Source: Dastarcus helophoroides (taxonomy: Eukaryota; Arthropoda; Insecta; Coleoptera; Bothrideridae). Taken from it: a stretch of DNA of 64,000 nt. Within the stretch, counting starts at the first letter, position 1; each line of letters begins with the position of its first letter. The stretch spans positions 27,693,302 to 27,757,301 of the forward strand of contig CM053333.1 in the NCBI GenBank assembly GCA_028583605.1, in the 5' to 3' direction. The notes beneath the pieces were generated by a model that was given only the letters and a program-made list of their open reading frames with translations, made no database searches and was not told the DNA's origin. Below, one piece after another: positions 46,404 to 56,679 of this stretch. The translations under genes and the position numbers were made by a program.

Positions 46404-48284
46404 ATTTAAAAAAGGCTTATGAATTTCTGAAGAATGAAAATAATATAATGCTTACTGATAACTAACAATTAGAGGTTACATTTTCCAATATTTGAAAATT
46501 GTGGTAATCTTCAAAATACAACTATAGTAAAATATGCTGTTCAAAGAAAAGCGCTTCTTTTTCAACAAAAATATTTTCTTTCTGCTAGCAAAAACAGTTG
46601 TCTATAATTGCATTCATGTTTGTGACATTCTGCTCTATTATCACCAAAAAAAGATTATGCAAAAGGACACAGTCGGTTCTAGCACAAATTTCAAAGGTAT
46701 TTTTTTTATTAAAATAAATAATAATTTTCACATTTCAATCTTAAATTCAAAATTTTGACAAGAAAAGTGCAAGCTTTAAGAGAAACTCTAAATCTAAAAA
46801 TGGCTTCAAAATTTTACTTGCAATTAAGATCGGAAAGTTGGACAGAAGAAACATACAAATTCAGAAAAATTTTAGTATTATAAAAATATTTAAGTATGTT
46901 ACGAGATTTCGAGCAGGGATTAAACTTTGACCAAGACTAATCTTTTTTTGAGACTTCATCCAATTTAAATGAAAATTTAATAGGAAATATATAAAAATTT
47001 TTAGTTTAAATTTAAATTAAATTTTGAGCTAACATTAGAAATTTGGAGCAAAAATTTGCAACTTTAAAATTAAAATACAGAAGTAAAAATCAATATTTCT
47101 TTTTTTCTCACAAAATGTTAGCAAAAATTCTAGAATTTCAAGTTTCTTACTGCAACTTCGAGCCGAAATAACGAATTCCTGGTTTGAATATATATTTTTT
47201 GTTAAATTCAACGTTTAAATTAAAACTGAACAATTTTTTACTTTAAAATGTTGATTTTGACTCTCGAAATTGTTGACCCAGAAATATCAGTTATATTTTT
47301 GAATCTAGGAGATATCTGAAACTTCTATCGTTTGAACTTGAACTTTCGAAAAAAAAACTAAAATATTTGATTAGGGTTGCCATTTGTGAAAAAAAATGAA
47401 ATATATGGTTTTATATAAAAAAAGGAGAAATTGTTATTTAAAAAATCAAAAAATCTGATGAAACCAGCAATTTTGTGATTGAAGTCAAAATGTTAAGAAA
47501 AGTTTTAGGGAGAACTTGTATAGCTCAAGTCATTGTTTAAAGTTAACTTTCGGAATTTGGACTTTAACATTTTAACTTGGAACTGACTTACTCTTTTTTT
47601 GAAATTTTGTTCCTGAAATTCAAAATATTGAGATCAAAAATCGTGTACATATATTAACGTTGACATTTTAAGAAATATAGTACTTTTAAATATACAAAAG
47701 AGTTGAGAAAATGACAAAATTTTGAGAAAAACCTCACTGTCATAAAAAAATTCAGCTCGAGAGGAGGTCAGTTTGCAACTTAAACCAAGTTTTTTTAAAA
47801 AAAGATTATATCTTCGAAATTTAAATTTAAAGTTTAAAAAATCCTAATCAAAAATTTTAAGAAGAAATGAATTTGTTACATACTTGTTAAAAGTAAATAT
47901 TTTGAGTGGAAATTAGAAATTTTGTGGAAAAAGCTGAGAAGAGAAGTTTGCAAAAATTTGTGTTTCAATAATACATAGAAAAGGGGAAAAAATGAACAAT
48001 TATGGAAACTACCGACAGTTGTGAAAACTTAAAACAGGTTTTTTTACTTTTCAAACTATAATATCAAAAATAAAACTTTCATAATTTGTAAATTAAGATT
48101 ATTATTTCCAGTTGCTATATCTTTTATATTTGTATATAATCTAGTCTTTGATCTTGTCTATTTTAGGTAACTACATGCTAAAAAATTTGTCACACTATCT
48201 AAATTTTACCTTTGCATAGCAAACTTTAAGATATTTTAAAAAATATCTTTTTAATGTACTGATTTTTTAGATCAGCGGGGTGGT
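46404..48284. other. A-rich low-complexity DNA, no gene seen
   Basis: From about 46780 to 48060 loose motifs such as AAATTTTGAG and TTTAAAATTG recur on the plus strand, resembling the right half of the hAT element at 8-11 kb. No terminal repeats seen. The 74-codon open frame at 46534-46758 has no motif. Confidence 0.4.
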
Positions 48285-48565
48285 GGATTAGCGGGGTTCG
48301 ATTAAGCAAGGTTGGGATAAACGAGGTTCGGATAACCAAGGTTTGCATAAGCGAGGTTCGCATAAGTGCGGTTCGGATAAGCGAGGTTCGGATAAGCGAG
48401 GTTCGGATAAGCGAGGTTCGCATAAGCGAAGTTCTGATTAGGGAGGTTCGGATTAGTGAGGTTCGGATTAGAGTGGTTCGGATTAGAGATATTCGGATAA
48501 GCGATGTTCGGATTAGCGATGTTCGGATTAGCGAGGTTCGGATTAGTGAAGTTCGAATTAGTGGG
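48285..48565 (-). repeat. 15-bp tandem array, about 18 copies
   Basis: The unit is GCGAGGTTCGGATAA on the plus strand. Central copies (about 48360-48415) are nearly identical and both edges diverge. A 15-bp period keeps frame, so the minus strand encodes repeated LIRTS for over 90 residues. The motif resembles the TTATCCGAACCTCG units seen at pogo/Tigger-type ends, which suggests expansion from a transposon terminus (inference). Confidence 0.9.
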
Positions 48566-49336
48566 ATGTATTTGGGAAGTAGTTCAAAGTAGCGTTTTTG
48601 GTAACGAGAAACCATCGTCTGTCTCCTATAGAAGTTTTCACTATATAAATTCTAGAACAAAAGTTTAAATTTTGAAGAAAAAAGACTAAAAACATTAAAA
48701 TAAGCATAATTTTTCTTAGTCAACCAGACTCGTCTACCGGACATCCGTTGCATGTCCCCTGTGACCATAAAGACCATGACATTCACCCGACAAACTCAAA
48801 TAGATAGACATCAAGGAGTCATTTTTCTCAATAATGGTTGTCTGTAGGAAATCTTCCTGGACACAACTTTTTAGCAACTGACTTCATACTTGACGCTGTT
48901 TGTTAAAAAAAATATGATTATGATAAAAGTTCTGATCGATAAAATGGGAAGAAAAATACGTAATAAGTTTTATTTCGTAGATAGCATTTAAACTCAAGTT
49001 ATGTAGGTGAAATTTGCAGACTTTCTGTATAAAACTTAACAGTATTAAAATGCCATCGAAATATGATTGTAGTTACCACAATATATAAAGAACGTAAAAA
49101 GTATTGCATCAAATGCGATTATGTAGAAACTGTTTAAATTAATCATAAATATCCAAACCTTGACATAATTTTCATTTGTTTTGTGCGACTGGTGTTTATC
49201 AGAGTTTTTTAAAAGGCAAACTGGGTTAGGTTTGGTGTCATTTGGCAGGTTATTTATTTAGAAATACAATATTATATACCCTAAGCTTGTCTATTCCAAA
49301 ATCACAAAGAATATTAAAAAATAAAGAGGTCCAGTT
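48566..49336. other. AT-rich DNA, no gene seen
   Basis: May include the unrecognisable 5' part of the transposase relic that follows. Confidence 0.35.
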
Positions 49337-49446
49337 GAATGGCCTCCTAGGTTTGCAGACATAACTCCCATGGATTACTTTTTCTGGGGATATTTGAAAA
49401 GCGTTGTGTATCGTAACAAGCCAACAGTTAGAATTGTGAATTATAC
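49337..49446 (+). pseudogene. Mariner-like transposase C-terminal relic, 5' piece
   Basis: One frame from about 49337 reads WPPRFADITPMDYFFWGYLK, then SVVYRNKPT. This is the 'WP.RSPDL.P.D.F.WG.LK..VY' signature around the last catalytic acid of DUF4817/DDE_3-type transposases. The Gypsy element inserted at 49447 cuts the relic. The upstream N-terminal and catalytic parts are not recognisable. Confidence 0.65.
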
Positions 49447-49775
49447 TGTAACAAAATGTAATTATAGAATTTAGTACCTAAGGAATTTTTCTAGAAGAAT
49501 TTGGTAAGGGTAAGCGGTCGTGATAATAGATTATACGGCAGATAAGCGCTGTAGAAATTTCCGTAAGCCACAAGTCTTACCTGCTCGTTTCTTCTAAAAC
49601 CTGGAACGGGATCGTCCGATCGTCTTTCCCTCAGTCAGTTTCTTACTCAATGAATAAGTAAATTAATTAAACAGTCTTAGTGAGTAAATTAGTCAGTTGT
49701 GTTTTGGAATCAGTTTGAAAATAAAATGGTTACAATTCACGAAGTATTAATCATTCGAACCGATAACGCGCAACA
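49447..49775 (+). repeat. 5' LTR of Gypsy element
   Basis: It begins TGTAACAAAATG and ends CGCAACA. Compared with the 3' LTR it lacks about 20 bp just before CTTTCCCTCAGTCAG, exactly where the 3' LTR has TATAAATA. The proviral promoter has therefore lost its TATA box. Confidence 0.9.
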
Positions 49776-49777
49776 AC

Positions 49778-49789
49778 TGGTGTCAGAAG
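49778..49789 (+). promoter_or_regulatory. Primer-binding site
   Basis: TGGTGTCAGAAG starts two bases after the LTR, as expected for a site complementary to the 3' CCA end of a host tRNA. Similar sites in insect Gypsy elements are ascribed to tRNA-Leu, but I have not verified this. Confidence 0.6.
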
Positions 49790-49930
49790 AGATTAGTTGT
49801 CGATTGTGCTTTATTTCTCGGAGAATTTCGTGCAAGGTTCCGCACTTAGACTTTATCACAGAGGTTATAAACTAAAAAATAGTTTATACTGGGCGCGTCA
49901 AGACAAATCTTAAACATTCTAAATCGCTTT

Positions 49931-51400
49931 ATGGAAACGAGATTAAAATGGACCAAAATGGAACAACAATTGCGAGCGATATAGGCAATGATTAAAGACA
50001 AAGAAGAAAGAAAACAAGATAAAAAACAAAGACGACAACAGAAAGAACAGGAGAAAGAACGAAGGCGGCAAGAAAAAGAACAGGAGGAACAACGAAGACA
50101 ACAAGAAAAAGAACAGAAGAAAGAACGAAGACAACAAGAAAAAAAGCAGGAGGAAGAACAAAGACGACAAAAAAAAAGGAGAAAGAACTAAGACGACAAG
50201 AAAAGGAACAGGAGAAAGAACGAAGACAAGAAAAATAATAGGAGGAACAACGAAAATGACAAGAAAAATTACAGGAGGAAGAACGAAGACGACAAGGAGA
50301 AGAACGAAGATGACAAGAAAAAGAACAGAAGGAACACAAAGACAACAAAAGGAAGAAGAAGAAGAAGAAGAAGAACAGAGAAGGAATGCAGACAAACCAG
50401 AATTGCATAGTCTATTAGCAAATATACCAGAAAAGATGAAAGTAGAAGTTGCAAAAGTGAACGAACAAATTACAGGAATAAAAGATGAGATGGGAGAAGT
50501 AGAGGAAAAAATTGCAGGAGAGGTTGGCAAAGTCAAAGAAGAATTTACTACCAAGCTTCTTGATTTGGACAATGCAACACAGAAGAAGGTCAGCAACATC
50601 GAAGATGCCGTGAAGAAATTGCTAAGTGGACAATTCACATAATATGAATCTGAAAGTGTGTCTGCTATTTTTTTCCAAAAAGTAAAACCTTCGACCTATG
50701 ATGAAAAAACATTCTTTTAGACCTACAGAAAACAGAAGCTGCTGCTTTCAACGAAACGAAAAAGCGACTTCATTGGTGGTGTCCCTGCGCGAAGAAGCTC
50801 TGAAATTACTTCGAACATTTGGAGACTGTCATTTGCAGCAAGTAGCTCAATCGCAGCTACTAGTAAGGAAGCAGGAAAGTCATGAAACGCTGCGAGAATT
50901 CGAGGCTGACGTAAAAAGACTGGCATATGTCGCCTATCCAACAGCACCAACCGACTTTCTTGATTTTTACACAGCTATAATTTTTATAGAAGGAATAAGA
51001 GACCCAGAAGTCCAGAAAGTAATGCGCTTGTCAAACTAACAAACTTTGAGAGAGGCACTAATTAGAGCTTTGGAGGCTAAATCTGCTTACAATGTTTCTG
51101 AGCCAGAAGCATCACGAAGAATAAGAAAGGCCGATATCGAAGAGGCCGCAAATAACCCTGATCTTGTGAACATAAACCCTAACATAAAAACAATGAACGC
51201 CAGCATGATTGCTAACAGAAAGGAAATGAACGCGAACATGAGTGCTAAGATCAAGAAAATTCAAGAACTGCTGGGAGCTCTTAAAGGCATATTTACCAGA
51301 AGTATAACATGTTCAACCTGTAGCAAGCCGTGGCACGTCAAGGACTGCAGGTCACTACCCCCAGTAAGAAAACATCACGGCGAAAAACCAACCCCCAAAA
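49931..51400 (+). pseudogene. gag: gag, degenerate, with repeat-expanded N-terminus
   Basis: This is the structural polyprotein region of the Gypsy element. The N-terminal 130 or so codons are a Q/E/K/R-rich coiled-coil-like repeat (see separate entry). A charged helical segment follows (about 50400-50640: NIPEKMKVEVAKVNEQ), then a capsid-like region (50740-51039, including LREFEADVKRLAY). The tail has a single degenerate zinc knuckle, CSTCSKPWHVKDC (about 51310-51348), with tryptophan where glycine is usual and one residue short of CX2CX4HX4C. Breaks: a stop at 49982-49984 between two possible starts (49931 and 49988), frameshifts within the repeat, and stops at 50640 and 51037. The third copy at 63.9 kb has a sense codon at the position of the first stop. 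Confidence 0.8.
49988..50400 (+). repeat. Coding minisatellite in gag (KEQEEERRRQ-like)
   Basis: Near-repeats of CAAGAAAAAGAACAGGAGGA and GAACGAAGACGACAA encode a Q/E/K/R helix. The same start is seen in the third Gypsy copy (63914-64000), so the repeat is a feature of the family and not of this insertion. Frameshifts make all three frames partly open. The minus strand gives long Ser/Phe/Leu-rich open frames (for example 49943-50638) that are artefacts. Confidence 0.85.
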
Positions 51401-51429
51401 CTTTTCCTATCAACCAGGTACATCGACTA

Positions 51430-53081
51430 ACGAAAGGAAGAACGCCGCATCTCTGTACTCCCAATTGTTATACCGCTTTCCAAAAACTAAAGTCTGCCTT
51501 ATGCACAACCCCTAGTTTGGCTTATCCTCAGCAGAAAGGGAAATTCCTGTTAGACGAAGACGTCAGCAACGTCGGCATTGGGGCTGTGCTACCCCAAGTT
51601 CAAGGCGGTGAAGAAAGAGTTATCGAATATTACAGCAAAATCCTGACGAAACCGGAGAGAAACTATTGCACGACTAGCAAGGAACTTATTGCGATAGTAA
51701 AGACCGTGGAACACTTCCACTAGTATTTGTATGGACAAGAATTCCTTATCAGGACAAATCATTCAGTGCTTTCTTGATTACTCCGAATGAAAAACGCGGA
51801 GGGACAGACGGCTAAATGGTTGGAAAGGCTTCAACAGTATCACTTAAAGGTTCAACATCAACCGGGACGACAGCATAACAACGCTGACGCTTTGTCCAAA
51901 ATACCTTGTGGGGATTGCAAACAGCGCAGGCGAGTTGAGGACCATGAGGACATGCTAGATATAAGGGTCACGTATGTGAAACCAGAAGATCTTCGGGAGC
52001 TACAGAAGAGCGATGCTGATATTGGGTTCATATTGGAATAGAAAGAAGCTGAAGATAGACCTGAATGGCAAGAAGTTTTCGACAGAAATCCAGCTCTTAA
52101 GAATTTGTGGCCCCAATGAAAATCCCTCCAGGTAGAGGACGGAGTGTTAAAATGGGCATTAGAAAGCGCCTCAACTTTCAGTTAGTGGTGCCTCAGAATA
52201 GGATGCTACAGGTTTTGTGGAAGGTCCTCGTACAAAAACCAAACAAGCCCTAAAGCAGTATAATGTGGGAGCTCCATTTGAAAGAACTGCAATCGATGTG
52301 GCGAGACCGTTTCCAGCATCAGGCGATGAAAACTAGTACAACCTCGTGGCCATAAACTATTTCAGTAAATGGTCTGAATCTTACGCCATCCCAAACCAGG
52401 AGGCTACCACAGTCGCAAGGGTTCTTGTGAAAAACTTTATCTGTCGATTTGGTGTTCCCTTGGAATTATTCTCGGACCAAGGAAGGAACTTCGAATCGGA
52501 TATCTTCCAAGAGGTTTTCCGTCTTCTTGGAATAATGAAAACTTGAAGGACACCTTTTCATCCACAGTCTGATGACATGGTGAAAATATTTAACAGGTCC
52601 TTGGAGGAACATCTTTCGAAGGTCATTTCTAAGCATCAGACAGCCTGAGACCGACAACTATTACTGTTTCTAATGGCCTATCACGCGGCAACGGAGGGAA
52701 CTGCGGCTTCCGTGTGACTGATGTATGAATCACCAACGGACATCCCCAGGGAGACGATGGGTTTTGTAGATGGCTTGAGGGAAGCGATATTGGAGACACA
52801 TGCCCTGGTGCGGACAAAAATCAACTTGCCAATGGACCGGATGAAAACAAGATATTACGTGAACGCCAACCATCGTGGTTTCAGTGAGGGCGAATTGGCT
52901 CTACAACCCTCAGCGAAGGAAAGAAGTTTTGCCGAAGTTTACGCCGTCTTGGGAAGGGCCGTACAAATTGCTAAAGAGGATCAACGACTTGATATACAGG
53001 ATCCAGCGTAACCCCAGGACCAAGATGATACGCCTCAACAGACTGTGCAAATATAGTGGCAAACTGACTGATTTGAACTGA
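51430..53081 (+). pseudogene. pol: pol remnant: RNase H and integrase
   Basis: RNase H follows the gag junction: LLDEDVSNVGIGAVL (catalytic D block, usually TDAS), ERNYCTTSKELIAIVK (E block) and RTNHSVL, where the conserved TDH has become TNH, with a stop at 51721-51723. The linker to integrase, including QHNNADALSKIPCG, is open at 51787-52041. Integrase retains IDVARPF, YFSKW, FSDQGRNFESD (second catalytic D) and NRSLEEHLSK, but the third acid, normally in VERFNRTL, reads VKI, so glutamate is replaced. Its C-terminal GPY/F-type segment (GPYKLLKRINDLIYRIQ) lies in a separate frame at about 52950-53005. Protease, most of reverse transcriptase and the HHCC zinc domain are deleted. Confidence 0.85.
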
Positions 53082-53098
53082 TCGGTACGATTAGTCTT

Positions 53099-53111
53099 AA
53101 GAGGAAGGCAG
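53099..53111 (+). promoter_or_regulatory. Polypurine tract
   Basis: AAGAGGAAGGCAG directly before the 3' LTR, the expected plus-strand primer. Confidence 0.6.
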
Positions 53112-53462
53112 TGTAACAAAATGTAAATATAGAATTTAGTACCTAGGGAAATTTTCTAGAAACATTTGATAAGGGGAAGCGGCCGCGATAATGAATTATG
53201 CGGCAGATAAACGCTTCAGAAATTTCCGCAAACGATAAGTCTTATCTGCTTGTTTCTTCTAAAACCCGGAACAGGATTTATAAATAGACGGTCCAGTCGG
53301 CTTTCCCTCAGTCAGTCAGTTAGTTAGTTAGTCAATAAATGAATTAGTTAATTAAACAGTGTTTGTGAGTTAATTGGTCAGTTGAAGTGTTCGGAATCAG
53401 TTTGGAAATAAAGGGGTTACAATTCACGAAGTATTAATCATTCGAACAGATAACGGGCAACA
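53112..53462 (+). repeat. 3' LTR of Gypsy element
   Basis: TGTAACAAAATG to GGCAACA, 351 bp. It has a TATA box (TATAAATA, 53279-53286), an initiator-like TCAGTCAGTCAGTT about 30 bp downstream and AATAAA near 53334 as a likely polyadenylation signal. Confidence 0.9.
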
Positions 53463-53712
53463 ATACATTCGAATTACAATTGCAATAAAAACATTCCTCT
53501 GGCATGTACTGAGCGCCTTTTTGATAGACCTAGATGCTGTCAAGAAGTGAATAGATAACAATTTGGCAGTTATTGTGATTTTCTTCTATTAAGTAACTCA
53601 ATTTGCTTGTTAAATTGTATTTGTTAATTATTTTTTTAATTTCTTTTTTATTTTAGAATAAACAGCCTTACTTGGTCTAATACTTTTTACGCAGCCTGTA
53701 TTGTAAACGATA
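53463..53712 (+). pseudogene. Mariner-like transposase C-terminal relic, 3' piece
   Basis: Beyond the Gypsy 3' LTR one frame shows a 'WHVLSAF...LD' run (about 53500-53540) like the last helix of DUF4817-type transposases. The sequence about 53690-53702 (ACGCAGCCTGTA) resembles a mariner-type right terminus. Frame is not conserved across the insertion. This is weaker than the 5' piece. Confidence 0.45.
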
Positions 53713-54779
53713 GTTTGGGTATTTTATTTTTTCATACAGTTGTCTAGAAATATGTATTTAAATAGTTTTCGGTAAAATCTTAGAAAATAAAATTTGAGAG
53801 TTCAAAGTTGGACTTTTTATATTTTAGGTAGAAAAATTATTGAAATTTTTAGAAAAAATCAAATTACGAGTCAAATTAAAAATGTTACAAGTAAAATTAA
53901 GTTAAAAAAAAATATTTTTCACTTTAATCTAAAAAATTAAACTTTTCTTCAAGTTTTGAATTATTAAAAAAATGATATTTTTAAATTATACTGAGTAAAA
54001 TTCTATATTATTCATAACTAATAAAATATATTAACAATAAATATTAAAAATTCCATGATGTTTGGACAAATATTTGATTTGATGGGACAAGGTTTCGCTT
54101 TTCAGCATCGTCGCCGATTATATCAGTAGTATGTCTGGCCGTTGTTCTGCAACCAGCTCCATGGATCACCGCCTCCTACAAATATTCCCTCTAATCCCTA
54201 ATCCGAGATCTGATCTAAAGCTTCTATTAAGGCTAGGCGCATACTACGATTTTTAATAGCACGATAATATTGTTGCAGAATTTCGATATATAGAATTGTA
54301 TAAGGATGCGCGCACATGAGATAAAAAAATCTTACCGATTTTAAAATTGCAATTTGTCACATTTTGTTTTTTTCAATTTATTTAACATTTCTTCGGCCCA
54401 GTTTGAAAATATTTAAATTTTTATGGTTTGTTGACAATTTTCTAAACATTTTTTTTTGTCACATTTTGTATGGGAAGCGATTAGGACTCAAATAAATTCA
54501 GCAAACTCTTTTACATCAGAGTTTGCGCATAAGCGACCAAAAATTACGAGTGACGACCTATCAATATAGGCGAATGGGGCATCCCCCTATGGCGCTAGAA
54601 TTTTAAGGGTGACAGAAGAGACCTAGGAGAAGCGAAGTTGGAAATAATAAACAAAGTTTTTTTTGGTCGACAAAAATTATCAGATGAATTTAATTTCAGT
54701 AGATATTTTTTTTAGTTGGCAAAAATTTAAAAATTTCCAGAGAAATTTAACTTAATAGCCCTTTTTTTAATCGTGTGTA
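53713..54779. other. AT-rich DNA, no gene seen
   Basis: A-rich low-complexity sequence from 53780 to 54010, then unassigned sequence with a less AT-rich patch at 54100-54240 that I could not identify. Confidence 0.35.
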
Positions 54780-55043
54780 ACAGTGGAAACAGGAGCCATG
54801 GTTACTCTGGCACACAAGAACATTCTACCGTCACAACCGAAGCCACTATCGCAAAGAATGCTTCCCAGAAGAGTTACGGGAGATACTGTGCCAATTTTAG
54901 GGAAAGCCGACGTTACGATTGGTGCGGGAAAATTACGAATTTTGCATTGGGTGTTGGTGGCAGTCATTAAAGAGGAACTGATTCTTTGGATAGAAGTAAT
55001 TAGGCAACACGGCTTTACTTTCAATCCAGCGCAAAATTTTTAA
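54780..55043 (+). pseudogene. Gypsy retropepsin-like protease region
   Basis: The block TVETGAMVTLAHK (about 54780-54818) corresponds to the 'VDTGA' active site of retroviral-type aspartic proteases, with the catalytic aspartate changed to glutamate. Then come VPILGKADVTIGAGK and HWVLVAVIKEELILW, like the flap and 'ILG.D' strands. A TAA ends the frame at 55041-55043, and the downstream linker to reverse transcriptase is frameshifted. Confidence 0.75.
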
Positions 55044-55179
55044 GAATTGGAAATGAAGAGCTTGTCCTGACCAAAGAATACCTCAAAGGAAGTAAGACCG
55101 TTTGCCTGCGAAACAATTGTGGTGCAGGAAAGCAGTAAGAAACCACAAGGCTCTCACCGGTAAAGACCAATATTTAGGA

Positions 55180-55830
55180 AGGACGGACGTAGTTTGACAC
55201 AAAATTAACCCCGACGATGCAACACCTATGTGTCAAACTTCAAGAAGACAACCTGTAGCCAAGCAAATTGAAGTCGCAGGAATGGTTACGAAGATGATGA
55301 ACGATGGAGTCATCGAGGAATTTAATAGTCCATGGTCTTCCCCTGTAGTCTTGGTTACAAGGAAGTACGGGCCAACAAGATTCTGTGTCGACTCCCGGAA
55401 ACTAAACGATGTTACGAAGATAGACAGCTACCCCTTGCCAAAGTTTGACAACATTCGAACAACCGTGTATGGGTCCACCTGGTTTTCAACTTTGGATTTG
55501 AAAAGTAAATATTGGCAAAAGAACATAGATCCCGACGACAAAGAGAAGACGATGTTGTCATCTGGAAAAGGATTATGTTAGTTTACGGTTATGCCTTTTG
55601 AACTATGCAACGCACCGGCTACTTTCAAACATCTAATGGAACTGGTACTTAGAGGATTCACTTAGAAAACCTGCTTAATTTAGTTAGATGACGTCATGAT
55701 GATGAGCAAGAGCTTGAAGGAACATCTAGAAAATCTTTAAGAAGTCTTCGATAGGTTCAAACAAGCCAAGTTAAAACTGAATTCGAAGAAAGGTAGAATA
55801 CTTGAGCCATATTGTATCAGCCGCAGGAGT
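55180..55830 (+). pseudogene. Gypsy reverse transcriptase region
   Basis: Clear blocks are RRQPVAKQIEV, GVIEEFNSPWSSPVVLV, FCVDSRKLNDVTKIDSYPLP, FSTLDLKSKYWQ and MPFELCNAPATF. At the catalytic site the tyrosine of Y-L-D-D is a stop (TAG, 55681-55683) followed by LDD. Other stops are at 55579-55581, 55663, 55736 and around 55795. Only the fingers and palm are kept. Confidence 0.88.
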
Positions 55831-55865
55831 GAAAACAAATATCAGCAAAACTCGAGCGACGTTGA

Positions 55866-56403
55866 GCGATGGTGTCGAAAATGTGACACCTGCGCTGCCT
55901 CCAAGGGTCCTCGTACAGGAACCAAAGGAATCTTGAAGCAGTATATTCTGAGGGCTTTATTTAAAAGAATTGCAACTAATGTGGCAGAACCATTTTTAGC
56001 ATTAGACGATAAAAACAAGTACATCCTGGTGACCATGAACTATTTCAATAAATGGCTTGAAGCTTACGCCATCGCGAACCAGGAAGTTGCCATAGTCGTA
56101 AGGGTTCTTGCGGACAATTTCATTTGTCGATTTAAAACTACACTCGGACCGAGGAAAGAACTTCGAAAAATAACTCGAACAACACCTCTTCATTCACAGC
56201 CTGATAGAACGGTGGAAAGATTTAACAGGACCTTGGAGGAACATCTTTCGAAGTTTATTTCCAAGCATCAGAAAGACTGGGACCGACAACTACCACTGCT
56301 TCTAATGGCCTATCGCGCAGTAGCTCATGAAGCTACGGGTCAGAATACGGCAGAAGTGATCTTCGGGAAGAAAACTGTGGCTTTCGTGCGACTTGGTACT
56401 TGA
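55866..56403 (+). pseudogene. Gypsy integrase region
   Basis: It begins with the two cysteines of the HHCC zinc domain (WCRKCDTCAASKGP), then VTMNYFNKWLEAYAI. The segment with the second catalytic aspartate (FSDQG...) is missing through a deletion after FICRF. The third acid is intact in DRTVERFNRTLEEHLSK. The C-terminal part continues in broken frames to about 56675. It thus keeps the glutamate the first copy lost and lacks the aspartate it keeps. Confidence 0.85.
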
Positions 56404-56679
56404 ATCAGCAAGGGCGACCCCCAGGGAGACGATGGGTTTCGTAGACGACTTGAGGAAAGCGATATTCTAGACACATGCTCTGGTATGAACAAAGATCAAC
56501 TTGGCGACGGACCAGATGAAGACAAGAAATGACGCAAACGCCAACCATGGTGGTTTTAGTCAACGAGAATTGGTGTGGCTCTATAACTGTCAGCGGCGGA
56601 AAGGAGTTTAGCCGAAGTTTACGCCATCTTGAAAAGGGCCGTACAAAGTGCTGAAGAGAATCAACGAGATTCTAAAGTT

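Larger units (their letters stand above)
49447..53462 (+). mobile_element. Ty3/Gypsy LTR retrotransposon, internally deleted
   Basis: A 4.0-kb element has both LTRs (TGTAACAAAATG... to ...CAACA), a primer-binding site, gag, parts of pol, a polypurine tract and a 4-bp duplication ATAC (49443-49446 and 53463-53466). A full-length relative would be longer. Protease and most of reverse transcriptase are missing between gag (about 51400) and RNase H (about 51440). A second deletion (near 52210) removes the zinc-binding start of integrase. The LTRs differ in length (329 and 351 bp) and at many positions, indicating an old insertion. Order of domains gag-...-RNaseH-IN is that of Gypsy, not Copia. 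Confidence 0.92.
54780..56675 (+). mobile_element. Second Gypsy fragment: protease, RT, integrase, no LTRs
   Basis: This is a relative of the 49.4-kb element that begins in protease and ends in the integrase tail. It keeps protease and reverse transcriptase, which the first copy has lost, but jumps from the connection domain (about 55830) to the integrase zinc domain (about 55865), losing RNase H. No LTRs, primer site or target duplication are visible. Its ends fall inside the coding region, so it is a decayed or rearranged piece and not a complete insertion. It lies 1.3 kb downstream of the first in the same orientation. Confidence 0.85.

Noticed and set aside
48226..48615. 129-codon minus-strand LIRTS repeat protein
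   Set aside because: Explained by a 15-bp tandem array; edges decay with no coding context.
49943..50638. 231-codon minus-strand open frame, Ser/Phe/Leu-rich
   Set aside because: It is the antisense of the repeat-coding gag N-terminus.
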